Shown here: positions 11,061 through 21,717 of the stretch, in pieces
Layout of the letters: every line of letters begins with the position of its first letter
Numbering within the stretch: position 1 is the stretch's first letter
DNA from: Silene conica
Lineage: Eukaryota > Streptophyta > Magnoliopsida > Caryophyllales > Caryophyllaceae
Direction of reading: 5' to 3'
DNA length: 64,000 nt
Assembly: GCA_029255685.2 (NCBI GenBank)
Contig: CM055313.2
Location: 70,286,641-70,350,640, forward strand
Notes under the pieces: generated by a model
Databases searched by the model: none
The model's input: only the letters and a program-made list of their open reading frames with translations
Told to the model about the DNA's origin: nothing
Translations under genes and position numbers: made by a program

Positions 11061-12493
11061 ACCTGAAAGTAGTAAGAGAGCTGAAGGCCAATCTGGGGGC
11101 TACGTTCAATCCAGGAGAAATTTCTGCAATCCCAATTGTCCATGTGCTGGAACCTTCAACTTCAGGACAGGATCCAGAAGTTGACACATCCAGCACCCAG
11201 TGGGAAATGGAAGCAGGAGTACTCAGCAATATTGTCGATCAGGAAGAAACCCCAGATTGGAGGACCCCGTACATCGAGTGGCTAACAAACAACGTCCTTC
11301 CCCCGGAGAAAAAAGAGGTAAGGGGATTTAAAATGAAAGCATCCAGATTTACACTAATAGATGGAATCTTGTTCAGGAAATCATTGGCTGGACCCTACCT
11401 TCGATGTCTGGGAGAGAAAGAGAGTCAGGCTATCTTGCATGATCTCCACAGTGGCGAGTGTGGAAATCATGCAGGGGGCATGAGCCTATCCAACAAAGCA
11501 CTCAGACAAGGATACTTCTGGCCAACAATTAGGAAGGATGCTATCGAATTTGCAAAAAAATGCCAACCCTGCCAGAAACACGCGCCTGTAGTACATCAGC
11601 CTGCAGAACCTCTACACCCAGTAATATCACCATGGCCATTCATGAAGTGGGGAATGGATATCGTGGGACCCCTACCAAGGGCACCAGGAAACAAGACCTA
11701 CATGCTAGCGCTAACAAATTACTTTTCCAAATGGATAGAAGCAGAGGCCTTCCCCCAGGTCACAGAAAATCAGGTGATATCTTTCCTTAAGCGTAATATA
11801 ATCTGTAGGTTTGGCATACCTTCTGAAATAGTCTGTGATAATGGTTCTCAGTTCATATCCAATAAGACAGGGTCATTTTGTGATAGTTGGAACATTTCAC
11901 TATTAAAAGCTGCTCCTAGGTACCCACAGACAAATGGCCAAGCTGAATCCAGCAACCGGATTGTCATGGACAACTTAAAAAGAAGGCTGGAAGAAGCAAG
12001 GGGCAGATGGGCAGAAGAGCTACCCCTCGTCATGTGGTTAGACAGAACAACGCAAAAAGTTGCAACAGGGCAAACACCCTTCAGCCTGGTGTTCGGGGCC
12101 GAGGCAGTAATTCCTTCAGAGGTCAGGATCCCAACACAGAGGTACGGATGCCTGACAGAAGAGCGCAACCAGATAGAAATGGCCAGCAGCCTGGACACCG
12201 TAGATGAACTCAGGACAAGCGCTCAAATCAGAATAACATCATACAAGCAGATGGTAGCACGAGCATACAACAAAAACGTTAAGGTCAGGACCCTGCAGGT
12301 GGGATATCTTGTTCTCAGGAAAGTCTTCCAGAACACCAAGAACCACCAAGCAGGAAAGTTTGCATATAACTGGGAAGGGCCATACCAGGTGGAAAGTGCA
12401 ACTGGCAGTGACTCCTACAGGCTAATGGACATGGACGGAAAAATGGTACCCAGGCCATGGAACATCTTGCACTTAAAGAAGTATTTCATCTAG
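10964..12493 (+). CDS. Gypsy RNase H end and integrase
   Basis: An uninterrupted frame of 509 codons. It begins with the last RNase H block (GDSQLIVNHV). The HHCC zinc domain follows (LHDLHSGECGNHAGG...CQPCQKH), then the DDE core: Asp in WGMDIVGPLP, Asp in VCDNGSQFIS and Glu in NGQAESSNR. The C-terminal GPF/Y-type module ends near YNWEGPYQVESA and LHLKKYFI. Integrase inserts the cDNA into chromosomes. The frame is intact, but the upstream polyprotein is broken, so the Met at 10964 is only the first internal Met. There is no chromodomain, which fits Tat/Athila rather than chromoviruses. Confidence 0.88.
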   Translation: MRIRHLRAFGDSQLIVNHVNGEYEAKDPKMIAYLKVVRELKANLGATFNPGEISAIPIVHVLEPSTSGQDPEVDTSSTQWEMEAGVLSNIVDQEETPDWRTPYIEWLTNNVLPPEKKEVRGFKMKASRFTLIDGILFRKSLAGPYLRCLGEKESQAILHDLHSGECGNHAGGMSLSNKALRQGYFWPTIRKDAIEFAKKCQPCQKHAPVVHQPAEPLHPVISPWPFMKWGMDIVGPLPRAPGNKTYMLALTNYFSKWIEAEAFPQVTENQVISFLKRNIICRFGIPSEIVCDNGSQFISNKTGSFCDSWNISLLKAAPRYPQTNGQAESSNRIVMDNLKRRLEEARGRWAEELPLVMWLDRTTQKVATGQTPFSLVFGAEAVIPSEVRIPTQRYGCLTEERNQIEMASSLDTVDELRTSAQIRITSYKQMVARAYNKNVKVRTLQVGYLVLRKVFQNTKNHQAGKFAYNWEGPYQVESATGSDSYRLMDMDGKMVPRPWNILHLKKYFI

Positions 12494-13132
12494 AAAGATG
12501 GAAAAGCCACATCAGTCAGCAACCTGAATCCTCAGGTTCTAGGACTCTTTTGCTATTTACGTTATTTTCTTTTCTTTTTGAGTAAAGGGTTAGACAAAAC
12601 CCAATAGCTATCTTTTGATGTCAAGCCAGTCTCTTGACAGATATCTTTTGAACATTTTGTAAGAAATCCCACGGGTTATCTTGAATATAACTTCGGTATG
12701 ATTCAGTCAAGCAATTCTTGTTGAACACCATCAAAACTAAAGCGTGTGAATGTGGCAAAGTATAAACAAGTTGGGATACAGTCACCCACAATACTAAGCA
12801 CCCACGTAAAAGTCTGGAAGACTCCTAACTAAGGGAACCAGCATATACACTTGGCCATCTAAACAAGCAAAAGCATGCATGCAAAACACAGAAAAGAGTA
12901 GACATATAAACTAAGGATCCAGGAAACCCTGGAACCAGGAATATTCATATGCACCTTCAGGTGCTCCGCCAGCCGGAAAAAAGGCCGGGATAAAAGTTTT
13001 TACAAGTTACGCCCAAAAACCGAGGCCCCCAAAAGATAAATGTTTTACTGGACCCACCCGGGTCCAGGAGGAACAACAAAACAACAAAAGTAATATGCCA
13101 CACAGGGCTCAGAAAAACGACAAATTAAACAA
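12494..13132. other. Spacer between integrase and antisense gene
   Basis: No protein domain is seen. The segment would be the 3' untranslated part of both the sense polyprotein and the antisense gene. A GC-rich patch around 12960-13060 is the only compositional feature. Confidence 0.5.
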
Positions 13133-14885
13133 CTAAGCAGCAACATGCTTGGTCACGGAGGAGGAATCACCAGCTGCACCAACATCACCCTGGCCACCAT
13201 CTGCTGGAGGAGGAGTCACAGGAATCGCTTCTTCCTGAGCATGAGGAAATTCGGCAGGAGCAGGACTGTTGATCTCCAGAGCCTCCTCTCCTTCACAATC
13301 AGAGAGCACGCCAACATCAGGTTTTACGGGAAAAGTAGCCTCCAAAAGACGTTCTTCCTCCACCGCATCCCATTCCAAGTGCTTGTTCTCCAGAACCTCC
13401 TTCATGCACTCGACCCTGGCTGCCCAATGAGTGTAAGGAACAATGTCAGACAGCACGCCAGAAAGGGACCTCTTTTTCTCCCGCAAGACAACATTCTCTG
13501 CATCAGCAGCCTCCTTGGCCTCATTCCATTTCTTCACCTCGGAGGCGAGGGCATCTTTAGCATCCAGGACTATCGCCATCTGCTCTTCAGAGTCTTTCTC
13601 CTTTGCCTTGGCAGCCTCCAGCCTCTGGTTCCCACGAACCTTTTCTGCCTCCAGCCTCCTGGTCATCAAATTCAGCTCAGCCTTCAAGGATGTTAGTTCC
13701 CTTTCAGATTCCGGCAGACGATCAATTTCAACCAACAGCATCTGCAGAGTCTGCAGGAGGAAAATGGTGAAGGGCGAAAAACAAAAAAGGGTTTTGGTAC
13801 AAAGACAAGAGGAAAGGTCATACCGCAAAGGCCTGCTCGGCAGCATCCTCCAGCAATTTCCTAGTGGGCCTGGGACGAAGGTACGTCCTCACGCTAGGAA
13901 GCAGCGCTCTCTTCAGGGTTGGCCAACAAGGCACTCCTACAGTACATCCGAACCCAACAGGCAATCTGATAACATCCTCAGGAAGGTCAGACATCACATC
14001 GTTCACCTCATCCCCGGCTCCAGCATCCTCAGCTCTGGTACCCGATCCACCAGCCCCAGATTCAGACGGCTCCCTCTTAACCAAAGAGGAATAAGCCCTC
14101 GTCTGTGTAGGAGGGCCTAAAGGAGGTAAGGAGGACAAAGGGGCAGCAAGAATAGTAACGTCGTCGGAGGAAGATGAAGGCTCCAACCGCTTGGCAGAGG
14201 ACTCAACGCCAGCCGCCTCTGCCTTCCTCTTAGAAGGAGCCCTGAGCCCACCCGCTACAGTCTTCCTCCTCCTCTGGGCCATCATCATGGCCGGGGTCAT
14301 CACAAGCCTAGTAGAGTCTGAAATTTGGCAAAAAGAGTAAGAAAGGGAGAGAAACAAAAATCAACTCAGCAAAACGAAGGCTGAAGAGGAGTTACCAGTA
14401 GACATCTCCCTCTCTTCCTCCAAAGTAGTTTAACCGAATAAGAAGTTGAAAGAACGACACGCAGGCTCCAGACCAAACAGCTTTGACAGGGACACCTCCT
14501 CGTCAGCAGTAGGAGGTATCTTGGGCAAATCTGCAGAAAAAAAGCAATAAGGTGGTGAGCAACAAAAGGAATCAACAAGGTAACCAAAGTAAGTACCTGT
14601 TGAAGCCCTCCATTGGGTATAGATGTAGTCATGTGGTTGGGGCAGTGTGGCTACTTCCACGAAGATAAAACTCCGAAACCAATCACCATCCTTGGGTTTT
14701 GGAGGGAAGATTATGCAGTGTTCATCACTCTTATGGGCCCGGATCGTGAACTGACCACGACCCAAAGCCCGCACGTCAAAATGAAATTGCCCTTTAATGG
14801 CAGCTATATCGGAGGGCTTGAAAATGGAGTTGCAGGAATGTAAAGGGGAAAGGAGACCTTGAGAAGGGAATAAATCGTCACCCAT
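13133..14885 (-). CDS. Antisense extra ORF of the Gypsy element, probably spliced
   Basis: Three minus-strand open blocks are linked by plausible introns. Block 1 starts at 14885 (MGDDLFPSQGLLSPLHSC; also KPKDGDWFRSFIFVE) and ends about 14597 with donor ACAG|GTACTT; after an acceptor near 14532 it continues with IPPTADEEVSL. Block 2 (about 14312-13828) has a basic start (MMMAQRRRKTVAGG), a Ser/Pro/acidic middle and RLPVGFG. Block 3 (about 13754-13133) is a coiled coil rich in Glu, Lys and Ala, ending TKHVAA. Tat-group Gypsy elements are known to carry extra ORFs here, including antisense ones, and the first block resembles the putative gypsy-type transposon family (Pfam Transposase_28). Function is unknown. 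Exon structure is my reading of splice-like borders. Confidence 0.6.
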
Positions 14886-15162
14886 AATTACTAAAGGAAG
14901 AAAAGTTGAAAGGAAGACGAGGATGGTACCTGAAGAAACGGGCGATGAACGGAGAGAAGTCGGAAAGAAAGAGATAAAAGATAAAGGATGTTCTGGAAAA
15001 GTGATTTGGGAAGTTGTGAGTAAGTTCTCAGGGATTGAAGGGATTTAAGTAAGGTGGTTGGGATTAATTAAGAGTTGAATATGAACAGTTACTAGCAGAA
15101 GCGAAAATCGAAGTAAAGCGGAAACGAGTGTAACTGAAATTCCCGCGCAAGCAAACTTACAC
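14886..15162. other. Region upstream of the antisense gene
   Basis: It lies between the antisense start and the 3' LTR and would hold the antisense promoter. I see no convincing TATA box and no other gene. Confidence 0.35.
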
Positions 15163-15178
15163 GAGAATTGGGGGCTAA
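15163..15178 (+). promoter_or_regulatory. Gypsy polypurine tract
   Basis: GAGAATTGGGGGCTAA, purine-rich and directly next to the 3' LTR, where plus-strand priming occurs. Confidence 0.7.
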
Positions 15179-15742
15179 TGTTGGGCCCCAAAATTAGCAT
15201 CTTTTGGCCCACGACACGTGGCAGCAAGACAATGGAGTATCTCGAGTCACACGGATTAAGGGCAAGAAGCAATCTCGGCCGCTGATTTACTATCACAAGG
15301 AAACACAAATGGGAAGTGTATTGGAGAAGCTACTTGGCCCAAGTACAAGTTTATCATCAAACTGGCCCAATTACTTAGAGACTTAGAGTATGCAAATGTT
15401 AGGAATGGACTAAGGCCAATGTAACGGCTGGGCCCTGCCCAACGGTCCTTAACCAATGGTTATTGTATGCCCTTATGCACTATAAATAAGGAGGCTTATT
15501 CATTATGTAAGACTACCCAATAGGCCAATATCCGACCTATAAAGACCACTTAGGAGAACCCCTTGCATTTCAGCAAGAACACACACACAACATTGTAATA
15601 CTTAGGCAATTCAGCAAGAATAATAACATCTCTTCCTTTGTTTCTTTTACTTTACAATTTGTCAACCACAATCAATGAACAACCTTGCCATAAGATCACT
15701 ATAACCTTACATAAACAAACTTGGTAATTTTTGACCAAAACA
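15179..15742 (+). repeat. 3' LTR of the Gypsy element
   Basis: 564 bp, matching 780-1327 with about 7 substitutions and two 8-bp insertions, both duplications of adjacent bases (one in CTTAGAGACTTAGAG near 15375, one in CCAATAGGCCAATAT near 15520). The target duplication CCATG follows directly. Confidence 0.93.
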
Positions 15743-15747
15743 CCATG

Positions 15748-16100
15748 CTTTACAATGGATAGGTTTTTCTCTATCTTTTTCTCCATATCCTAATCTCCAT
15801 CTATTTTTTCCCACCCAATTATTTCCAATTATAATGGATACATTTTTTCTCTGTCAATTTCTTAATTATGGAACCCACTTTTTTCCTACCCAATTTTTAT
15901 CCATCTTTCCCACTCATAATCCATTTTTTTAATATACCTACCCCACTTTTTTCTCCACAAAATTCTCCACAAACAAGGAGAAATTCATAGAGCTCCATGA
16001 GGATGGAGAAACTCTTCATCGTAATTCAAGCCATGGAGAATTTTTTTTTGTGGAGATTCATCCATGGAGAGCAAATTTTCCATGGTCAATTCTCATTGAA
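15748..16100. other. Noncoding, possible degenerate inverted repeat
   Basis: T-rich DNA with CTCCAT and TCTCC motifs. CCATGCTTTACAATGG near the start is loosely inverted at 15995-16036. That may be an old MITE, but the match is weak. Confidence 0.3.
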
Positions 16101-16253
16101 GACGGACATTATCCGTTACAAGTTGAAGTCGAACTCTCACAAAATGTAAGTGACATGACCCACAGAAATGCTCCATTTTCCTCCACTTATCTCCCCACTT
16201 GCATTGGTGTGAGAGAGATCCGTTTTCAACTTGTGACGAATAGTTTCAGTAAG
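16101..16253. repeat. Putative small MITE (foldback)
   Basis: The arm with CCGTTACAAGTTGAAG and CTCTCACAAAATGTAAGTG (from about 16111) is inverted in CACTTGC...GTGAGAGAGATCCG and TTTTCAACTTGTGACG (to about 16240), with mismatches. No target duplication was resolved. Confidence 0.5.
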
Positions 16254-16564
16254 ACTCTTTGTTTATTTATAAGATTTGTCTAGAACTCTAAGAGTAAACT
16301 AAAAAAAATAGTATATAACTTGATTTCTAACGGTAAAATTCAACGGTTTCTAGCTTAAAATATATACAAATGTAATTATTATTTGATCCACCCTTTATGA
16401 ATGGATGAATGACGGATGATAGGTTTCATGCATGGATGACGAACAAGTTGGATGAGATTTTAAAGTGATGGATGGATGATAGATGAAGGTTCACCCGATT
16501 CAAAACCGATCTAATAACATTTGTCGAAGGCACGAGTAAAAGAAAATGGAATTTAAAATCAGAT
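16254..16564. other. Noncoding
   Basis: AT-rich with a GATGGATGAT-type simple-sequence stretch near 16395-16485. Nothing else is seen. Confidence 0.4.
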
Positions 16565-16565
16565 C

Positions 16566-16680
16566 ATAAATATATTCTTTCATATTTTTAACGACTAAAC
16601 TAATTGACTTCAACATGGAAAATATATTCTAATATTTTTAACGACTAGACTAATTGACTTAAACATGGAAAATATATTCT
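16566..16680. repeat. Tandem duplication of about 58 bp
   Basis: The block TATTTTTAACGACTA...ACTAATTGACTT...AACATGGAAAATATATTCT occurs twice in a row with few mismatches. Its end is the target site of the MULE that follows. Confidence 0.8.
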
Positions 16681-16685
16681 AACAA

Positions 16686-17305
16686 GGGGGGTGCTAGGGC
16701 GACACCGGGTGTTACCGAAATCGGTAACACCCTAATAAAAAAATCTAAAATAGAAAAGTAAATTTTGGTATTTGCGCCAATTTCAAAAGGGTAGAATTGT
16801 AATTCACATATTTATCAAACTAAAGGGGGCCGACGGTGGTTGGCCGTCAACGCCGCCGGTCAAAGGTGGAGGTTTGACCGCTAGTCCACGGGCACCACGG
16901 CGGTTGACGACCATAAGATAATGATCTTATCAAAAATGTTATTAGTGGGGCTTGAACACATGACCACTAGAGAGATAAACATGCTAATGCCACTATGCCA
17001 CATAAATCTTTTGATAAATTTGTATCCCTTTTGATATATATACGTATGTTTAAACTTGAGTTAAAACAATATATACCTATAATAATTATTAAATGTACTT
17101 ATAATTTATAATCAATGTACCTTTAGTATAAAATCAATATAATATTTACTAATGTGTATTTGATAAAAATTGAACAAAAGATTTTGCATACTTATTGTTT
17201 ACATAATTATTATAAAATTTACATTTATTATAGGTGTCACATTATTATAACAAAAAAAAATGTATGCACGTAAAATTTATTTATGTCAAATGTACATTAT
17301 ATTTT
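16686..17305. repeat. Left long TIR of the MULE
   Basis: Shared with the right arm in inverted orientation: the terminal GCGACACCGGGTGTTAC, a GC-rich block with GACGGTGGTTGG and GGTTTGACC, a tRNA-like block (CCACTATGCCAC at 16990-17001), and further in GTATAAAATCAATATAAT and TTTGATAAAAATTG. Confidence 0.75.
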
Positions 17306-18317
17306 CATTGGAGGTACATAATATTTTCCTATATGACATGCCATGTATATTTCAATGTTTGATTTAACAACTTTTTATCTTCTTCAATATTTAATTTATT
17401 TTGCTTTTAAACCCTTAACCATTTTGTTAGATGTTGATTTTGTTTTAACAAAAGGAATATTCTTTTAATTCGTTGATTTTGTCAATACTAGTATACTACG
17501 CATCTACGCCTTATTTTGTGAACTTTGGAGGTGATTTTGTGAAACTTGGTAATGAGCGATATATTTTATTTATGAGGTTTCTTTTTCTTATTTTGTGAGT
17601 TTCCTTAGAGTATAAATAAATATAGGTTATATTTTGGAAACTATTAAACGACAAGTACATCAATTCAAATTTCCAAAAAATATAATATATTTCATAATTC
17701 ATTAAATTTGTAATGTAATTAATAAAATAATTATGATTACTCTTAAATAATATTCTAATCTAATATTTCAGATTTATTTAAATATATAACTCTAATACAA
17801 ATAGGTAATCAACTAATACTATGATATTAATCACTCATGTTAGTAGTCAAAACAACAATAATAGCAACTCGAGTTAGTTACATATAGTTAGTTTATTTAT
17901 GAAATGTTTATTGTTTTAAATCCATTTTAATTGATTTAATTAAACCGGTTTTTTTATTTAATGCATCATTATTGTTTATTAACAGCATCATTATTCCATT
18001 TTAATTATTTAATTTATAGTGATTAATAACCATAACATTACTTGTTATCTTAATTTATAATGATTAATAACCATAACATTAATTGTTATCTTAATTTATA
18101 ATGATGAACCCTAATTCGATTGACAAAATCAATTAACTTTTAATTTGGGGCCGGGGAAACTTGATGAACCCTAATTTAGGAAACTTGATGAACCTTAATT
18201 TGAGTTAGTGAGGAAAAAGGGTGGAAACGAAAAGTAGGAAACTTGATGAACCTTAATTTAGGTTAGTGAGAAAAAAAGGTGGAAACGAAAAGAAAAAAAA
18301 AAGAAAAAAAAAGTTAA
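17306..18317. other. MULE interior, left part
   Basis: Very AT-rich. There is a short tandem repeat of AATTTATAATGATTAATAACCATAACATT near 18015-18100 and repeats of GGAAACTTGATGAACC near 18155-18255. No gene is seen. Confidence 0.5.
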
Positions 18318-18545
18318 TATTGGGTTCGAACACGAGTACAACAAGAAGCAGGTCTTTTACAAGTAAACTTATAACCAAGTAAGCAACGGTATTAGCACAT
18401 TCATTTTCAATTACATATCATTATATTATTCGTGTACTTCATCTATTCATTTCTTAAAGATTTAGTTTATCTTTCTTCACTTTAAAACAAATTATTGTTA
18501 GCTTAATTTTAGGAAATATTATGTGTATAATATCTTTTACTTTTT
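18318..18545. repeat. Left arm of an internal inverted repeat
   Basis: GGGTTCGAACACGAG, then AAGTAAGCAACGGTATTAGC, then AAACAAATTATTGTTAGC and GTGTATAATATCTTTTAC. All recur inverted at 18930-19230. Either a nested foldback element or an inner palindrome of the MULE. Confidence 0.7.
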
Positions 18546-18929
18546 TTAACATTGATTCTTAAATCATTCACTTTGACCATATCTTTTGCATTATATCATA
18601 TTTTTCCATTGTATTTATATTTCCATATTTTTTTAAACTGATTTTCTGATTTTTAATTATGAAAAAAAAAATACCGTTTGATTTTTATACTTTCATATTT
18701 CGTTTTATTTATATTTTTATATTTTTCCACGTTGTTTTTTCAGTGTACTTTTTATTTATTGAAATAAATCATTATAATATTTTTATTATCTGTTTTTTTT
18801 TATTATTGTTTTTTGCATAGTACAAATCTTGGCTTACATACAGAAAATATTTTACGAAATTAAAATAAATATTATAAAAGTATTTTTGTATAATAAGTAG
18901 TTTTTTGTTTTAAAGGAGAGAAAATAAAA
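18546..18929. other. Spacer of the internal inverted repeat
   Basis: Poly-T-rich DNA without coding potential. Confidence 0.5.
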
Positions 18930-19230
18930 ATAAAAAAGTGAAAGATATTATACACTTAATCCTTTTCTAAAATTGAGGTAACAATAATTTGTTTTAAAAA
19001 AGAAGAGTTCTTAATATGTTAACAAAATATACAAAATAACTGAATTAAAAAAAAAATTGTCGAGTCAATTTTTTAGAATCTAAAAATATTTAACTAGTAA
19101 GTAAACAATATATACAAATTTAATCACTAAATAGACGTGATGATACCCTTGCTTAATTGGTTACAAGTCACTTTCCAAAAACTCATTTCAAATAATCCAA
19201 CCCGTGTTCGAACTCTGACAACAACAATTT
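18930..19230. repeat. Right arm of the internal inverted repeat
   Basis: It contains GTGAAAGATATTATACAC, AACAATAATTTGTTTT, TTGCTTAATTGGTTACAAG and CCCGTGTTCGAAC, inverse partners of 18318-18545. The last two look like Pol III A- and B-box motifs of a tRNA-like sequence. Confidence 0.7.
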
Positions 19231-20304
19231 TTTTTCCGTATGGAAAATTTATAGTAAAAAGTTCATAAATGAGTTAAATTTATATGAAAGAACAATTAGT
19301 ATATTTTTGGCGTAAAATTTAATTTTAGGCTAATTTTGTAATGTGGTATATTTTTCAAATTTACCCCTTATTTTGATTTTTTTGAATTTAACACCATTGG
19401 CGCAAAATGAATTCATTACCGATTATAACTAAATCTGACATTTTATGTAAATAGTCTTAAATTATATTGATCATAGCCTATAAAATAAAGTTAAAATCAA
19501 CATTTTATGTAAATACGTTTCTACTAAGTTAAACTGATCAAAACTTAAATTTAAAATCTATGCATATACGTATTAAGTTATACTGATTATAATTTCGAAA
19601 TCCGACATTTCATGTAAATAATCCTAAATTATATTGATCGTAGCCTATAGAATAAAGTTAAAATCAATAGTTTATGTAAAGATGTACTAAGTTAAATGAA
19701 TATTTCATGAAAATATGTTAAGTTATATAGCCTAAAATATATAGCCTAAAATATGTTTTATATGCAGATACGATTAAATTATATTAATCATAGCTTAAAA
19801 TCGATATTTCATGAAAATATGTTAAAGTTATAGTCTAGAGTTTCTAAATTCTTTGTTAGGTTTTATAAAACTGATCATGCCTTAAAACGCTATTTTTTTA
19901 ACTACGTAAGAAGTTATACCGATTATATCCGACAATTCGTGTAAATAGACCAAATTTATTTACAACGAGTAATATAGCTTAAAATATGTTTTTAATTTAA
20001 ATACTTACCTAAATATTATATAACAATGAGATTAATGAAAATAATTAACAATAATAATAACGAATGTAATAAAAATAACAATTTTAAGAATAAAATAAAG
20101 TATATATGAAAATTAGCTAAGCAATTGATTTAAGTAAAATATTAATAGCAGGAGTAGTGAATTTGTCTCATAATTTATTTCATTGTAATTTTAAGATATA
20201 TAGCCCGTCTCATTGGAAAATATATTTATGTAAATTTATTAGTTATGCAACTTTAGAATAGTCTTAGTTAATTGAAAATATATATTAATGTTAAATAAAG
20301 GTAT
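19231..20304. other. MULE interior, right part
   Basis: AT-rich with a diffuse repeat of TTATATTGATCATAGCCTA, TCATGTAAATA and AGTTATAC motifs between about 19430 and 20000 (perhaps five degenerate units). No gene is seen. Confidence 0.45.
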
Positions 20305-20928
20305 CCTGTGCGAAGCCAGACACAATAAAAATAAAATGTACCTTTGTCATAAATACATTGTACGTACATATTTTTTTTGTTATAATAATATAACCTATAA
20401 TAAATGTAATTTCGTAATATAATCATGTAAATTATAAGTATATAAAATATTTTGTGCAATTTTTATCAAATACATTTAACTAACTGAGAATTATATTGAT
20501 TTTATACTAGGCACATTAAATATAAGTTAGAACTACATTTAAAGATTACAATGTGTATATATTGAGTACATTTACTGATATATATATAACAAAAGAGATA
20601 TTAAAATCACAACAAGATGCAAGTGGCATAGTGGTAATAACAAGTGTGTTCATTCAAGAGGTTATGGGTTCAAGCCCTGTTAAGAACCTTTTTGAAGTTT
20701 TAGTTGACGCTTGATCGTCTTCAACCATTGACCGCCATGCACCGGTGTTGAACGGTGGCGGTCCACTGGTGTTGAACGGTGGTCAAACCGTTGATGTTGA
20801 CCGCATTAGACTACAAATCAAACTCTTAAATTATTTAATTAATGTTAATTTCCTAAACTACCCTTTACCACAAATAAGTTTAAAATTTGAATTTTGATGG
20901 AGGGAACACCAAATGCATATGTAAATTA
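20305..20928. repeat. Right long TIR of the MULE, proximal part
   Basis: Inverse of 16740-17305 with divergence. It contains GGCATAGTGGTAA (20624-20636) and GGGTTCAAGCCC (20666-20677), spaced like tRNA A and B boxes. It also has a GC-rich block with GTTGAACGGTGG twice (20748-20783). The distal 60 bp of the arm lie beyond the nested MULE at 21916-21975. Confidence 0.7.
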
Positions 20929-21239
20929 GAGAAAATTGTTGATTACAGCCTTATAAAAACCACTTTTTGAAACTTACAGCCTTATTAAATTTTTTTTGAA
21001 ACTTATAGTCATAATATTAGTTTTCTTTGAAAATTGACTCAAAACCAATTTTCCGGCCAAATTTGACAAAAAATGACCGATATGCCCTTATCTCTATTTT
21101 TGCCTATTACTATTACCTTTTCACTTTGACCTTTCATTTACCCACCCATTTACCCCAAAACCCTCTCCCTTTCCTCCTCTCCCAGATTTCCCCCAAGTTT
21201 CACTCTTTTTTGCCCTAATTTTGCAGTAAATTCATCATT

Positions 21240-21437
21240 CTAGTAAGTGGGATTACCATCAATCCACTCGAAAAACTTGTAGCCACGCACTTTCGTAATT
21301 TTGTTATATGTAGCACAAGCTTGAAACCTCCTACCCGGGTTATTATTCGTCCATGAAGTCAAAACAACAGATGGGTTACCACAATAGCATAAGCGTCTAC
21401 AAGGGGAACAACTACTCTCAGACCAATTTGAAGACAT
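21240..21437 (-). CDS. GRF-type zinc-finger ORF inside the nested MULE
   Basis: 65 codons starting MSSNWSESSCSPCRRLCYCG. The pattern CYCGNP...RRFQAC...KFFEWIDG matches the zf-GRF family (C-x-C-G ... R-F-x-C ... F-F-x-W), although the third zinc-ligand cysteine before FFEW is not visible in the usual place (VRGYKFFEWID). GRF fingers bind single-stranded nucleic acid in topoisomerase III and APE2, and short GRF proteins are numerous in plants. It could be a captured gene fragment or part of a MULE-borne family. Whether it is expressed cannot be judged. Confidence 0.55.
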   Translation of the reverse strand: MSSNWSESSCSPCRRLCYCGNPSVVLTSWTNNNPGRRFQACATYNKITKVRGYKFFEWIDGNPTY

Positions 21438-21660
21438 CTTGCTAAAATTGAAGAAAACCCTAATTTTTTGAATTTGGGGGAAAATTTATAACCTTAATTT
21501 TAATAGAAATTGGACATACTCAATGTAGAATTAGGATAAATTTTGAAAAAAAAAGGAGTGAATTAGAGAAGTTGAACAAATTAAGAGTTAGAAAAGAAAA
21601 TGGAAATATGGATGTTGGAATTGATTTAGGGACTGAAGGTTGAAGACAATATAGATAATA

Positions 21661-21717
21661 GAAGGGGGAAGGGGGAAGGGGGAAGGGGAAGGGGAAGGGG
21701 AAGGGGAAGGGGAGGGG
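21661..21717. repeat. G-rich microsatellite (GGGGGAA/GGGGAA)n
   Basis: Eight or more runs of four or five G separated by AA. The strand could form G-quadruplexes. It lies inside the nested MULE, upstream of the GRF ORF start at 21437. Confidence 0.9.

Larger units (their letters stand above)
780..15742 (+). mobile_element. Gypsy LTR retrotransposon, Tat-like, with a nested CACTA element
   Basis: Two LTRs (780-1327 and 15179-15742) begin TGTTGGGCCCC and end CAAAACA. They flank a primer-binding site, gag, protease, RT, RNase H and integrase in Gypsy order. The 5-bp target duplication CCATG is perfect at 775-779 and 15743-15747. Without the 5327-bp CACTA insertion and its TSD the element is about 9.6 kb. 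By eye the LTRs differ by roughly 7 substitutions plus two 8-bp indels, so the insertion is fairly recent. Even so the coding region has stops at about 9582, 10242 and 10695 and a shift near 10840, so this copy cannot make its own polyprotein. An antisense gene between integrase and the 3' LTR suggests the Tat group. Lineage is inferred. Confidence 0.93.

Noticed and set aside
20615-20690. Possible tRNA gene on the plus strand
   Set aside because: A- and B-box-like motifs are present, but there is no acceptor-stem pairing or clear anticodon arm, and it is part of a MULE inverted repeat.
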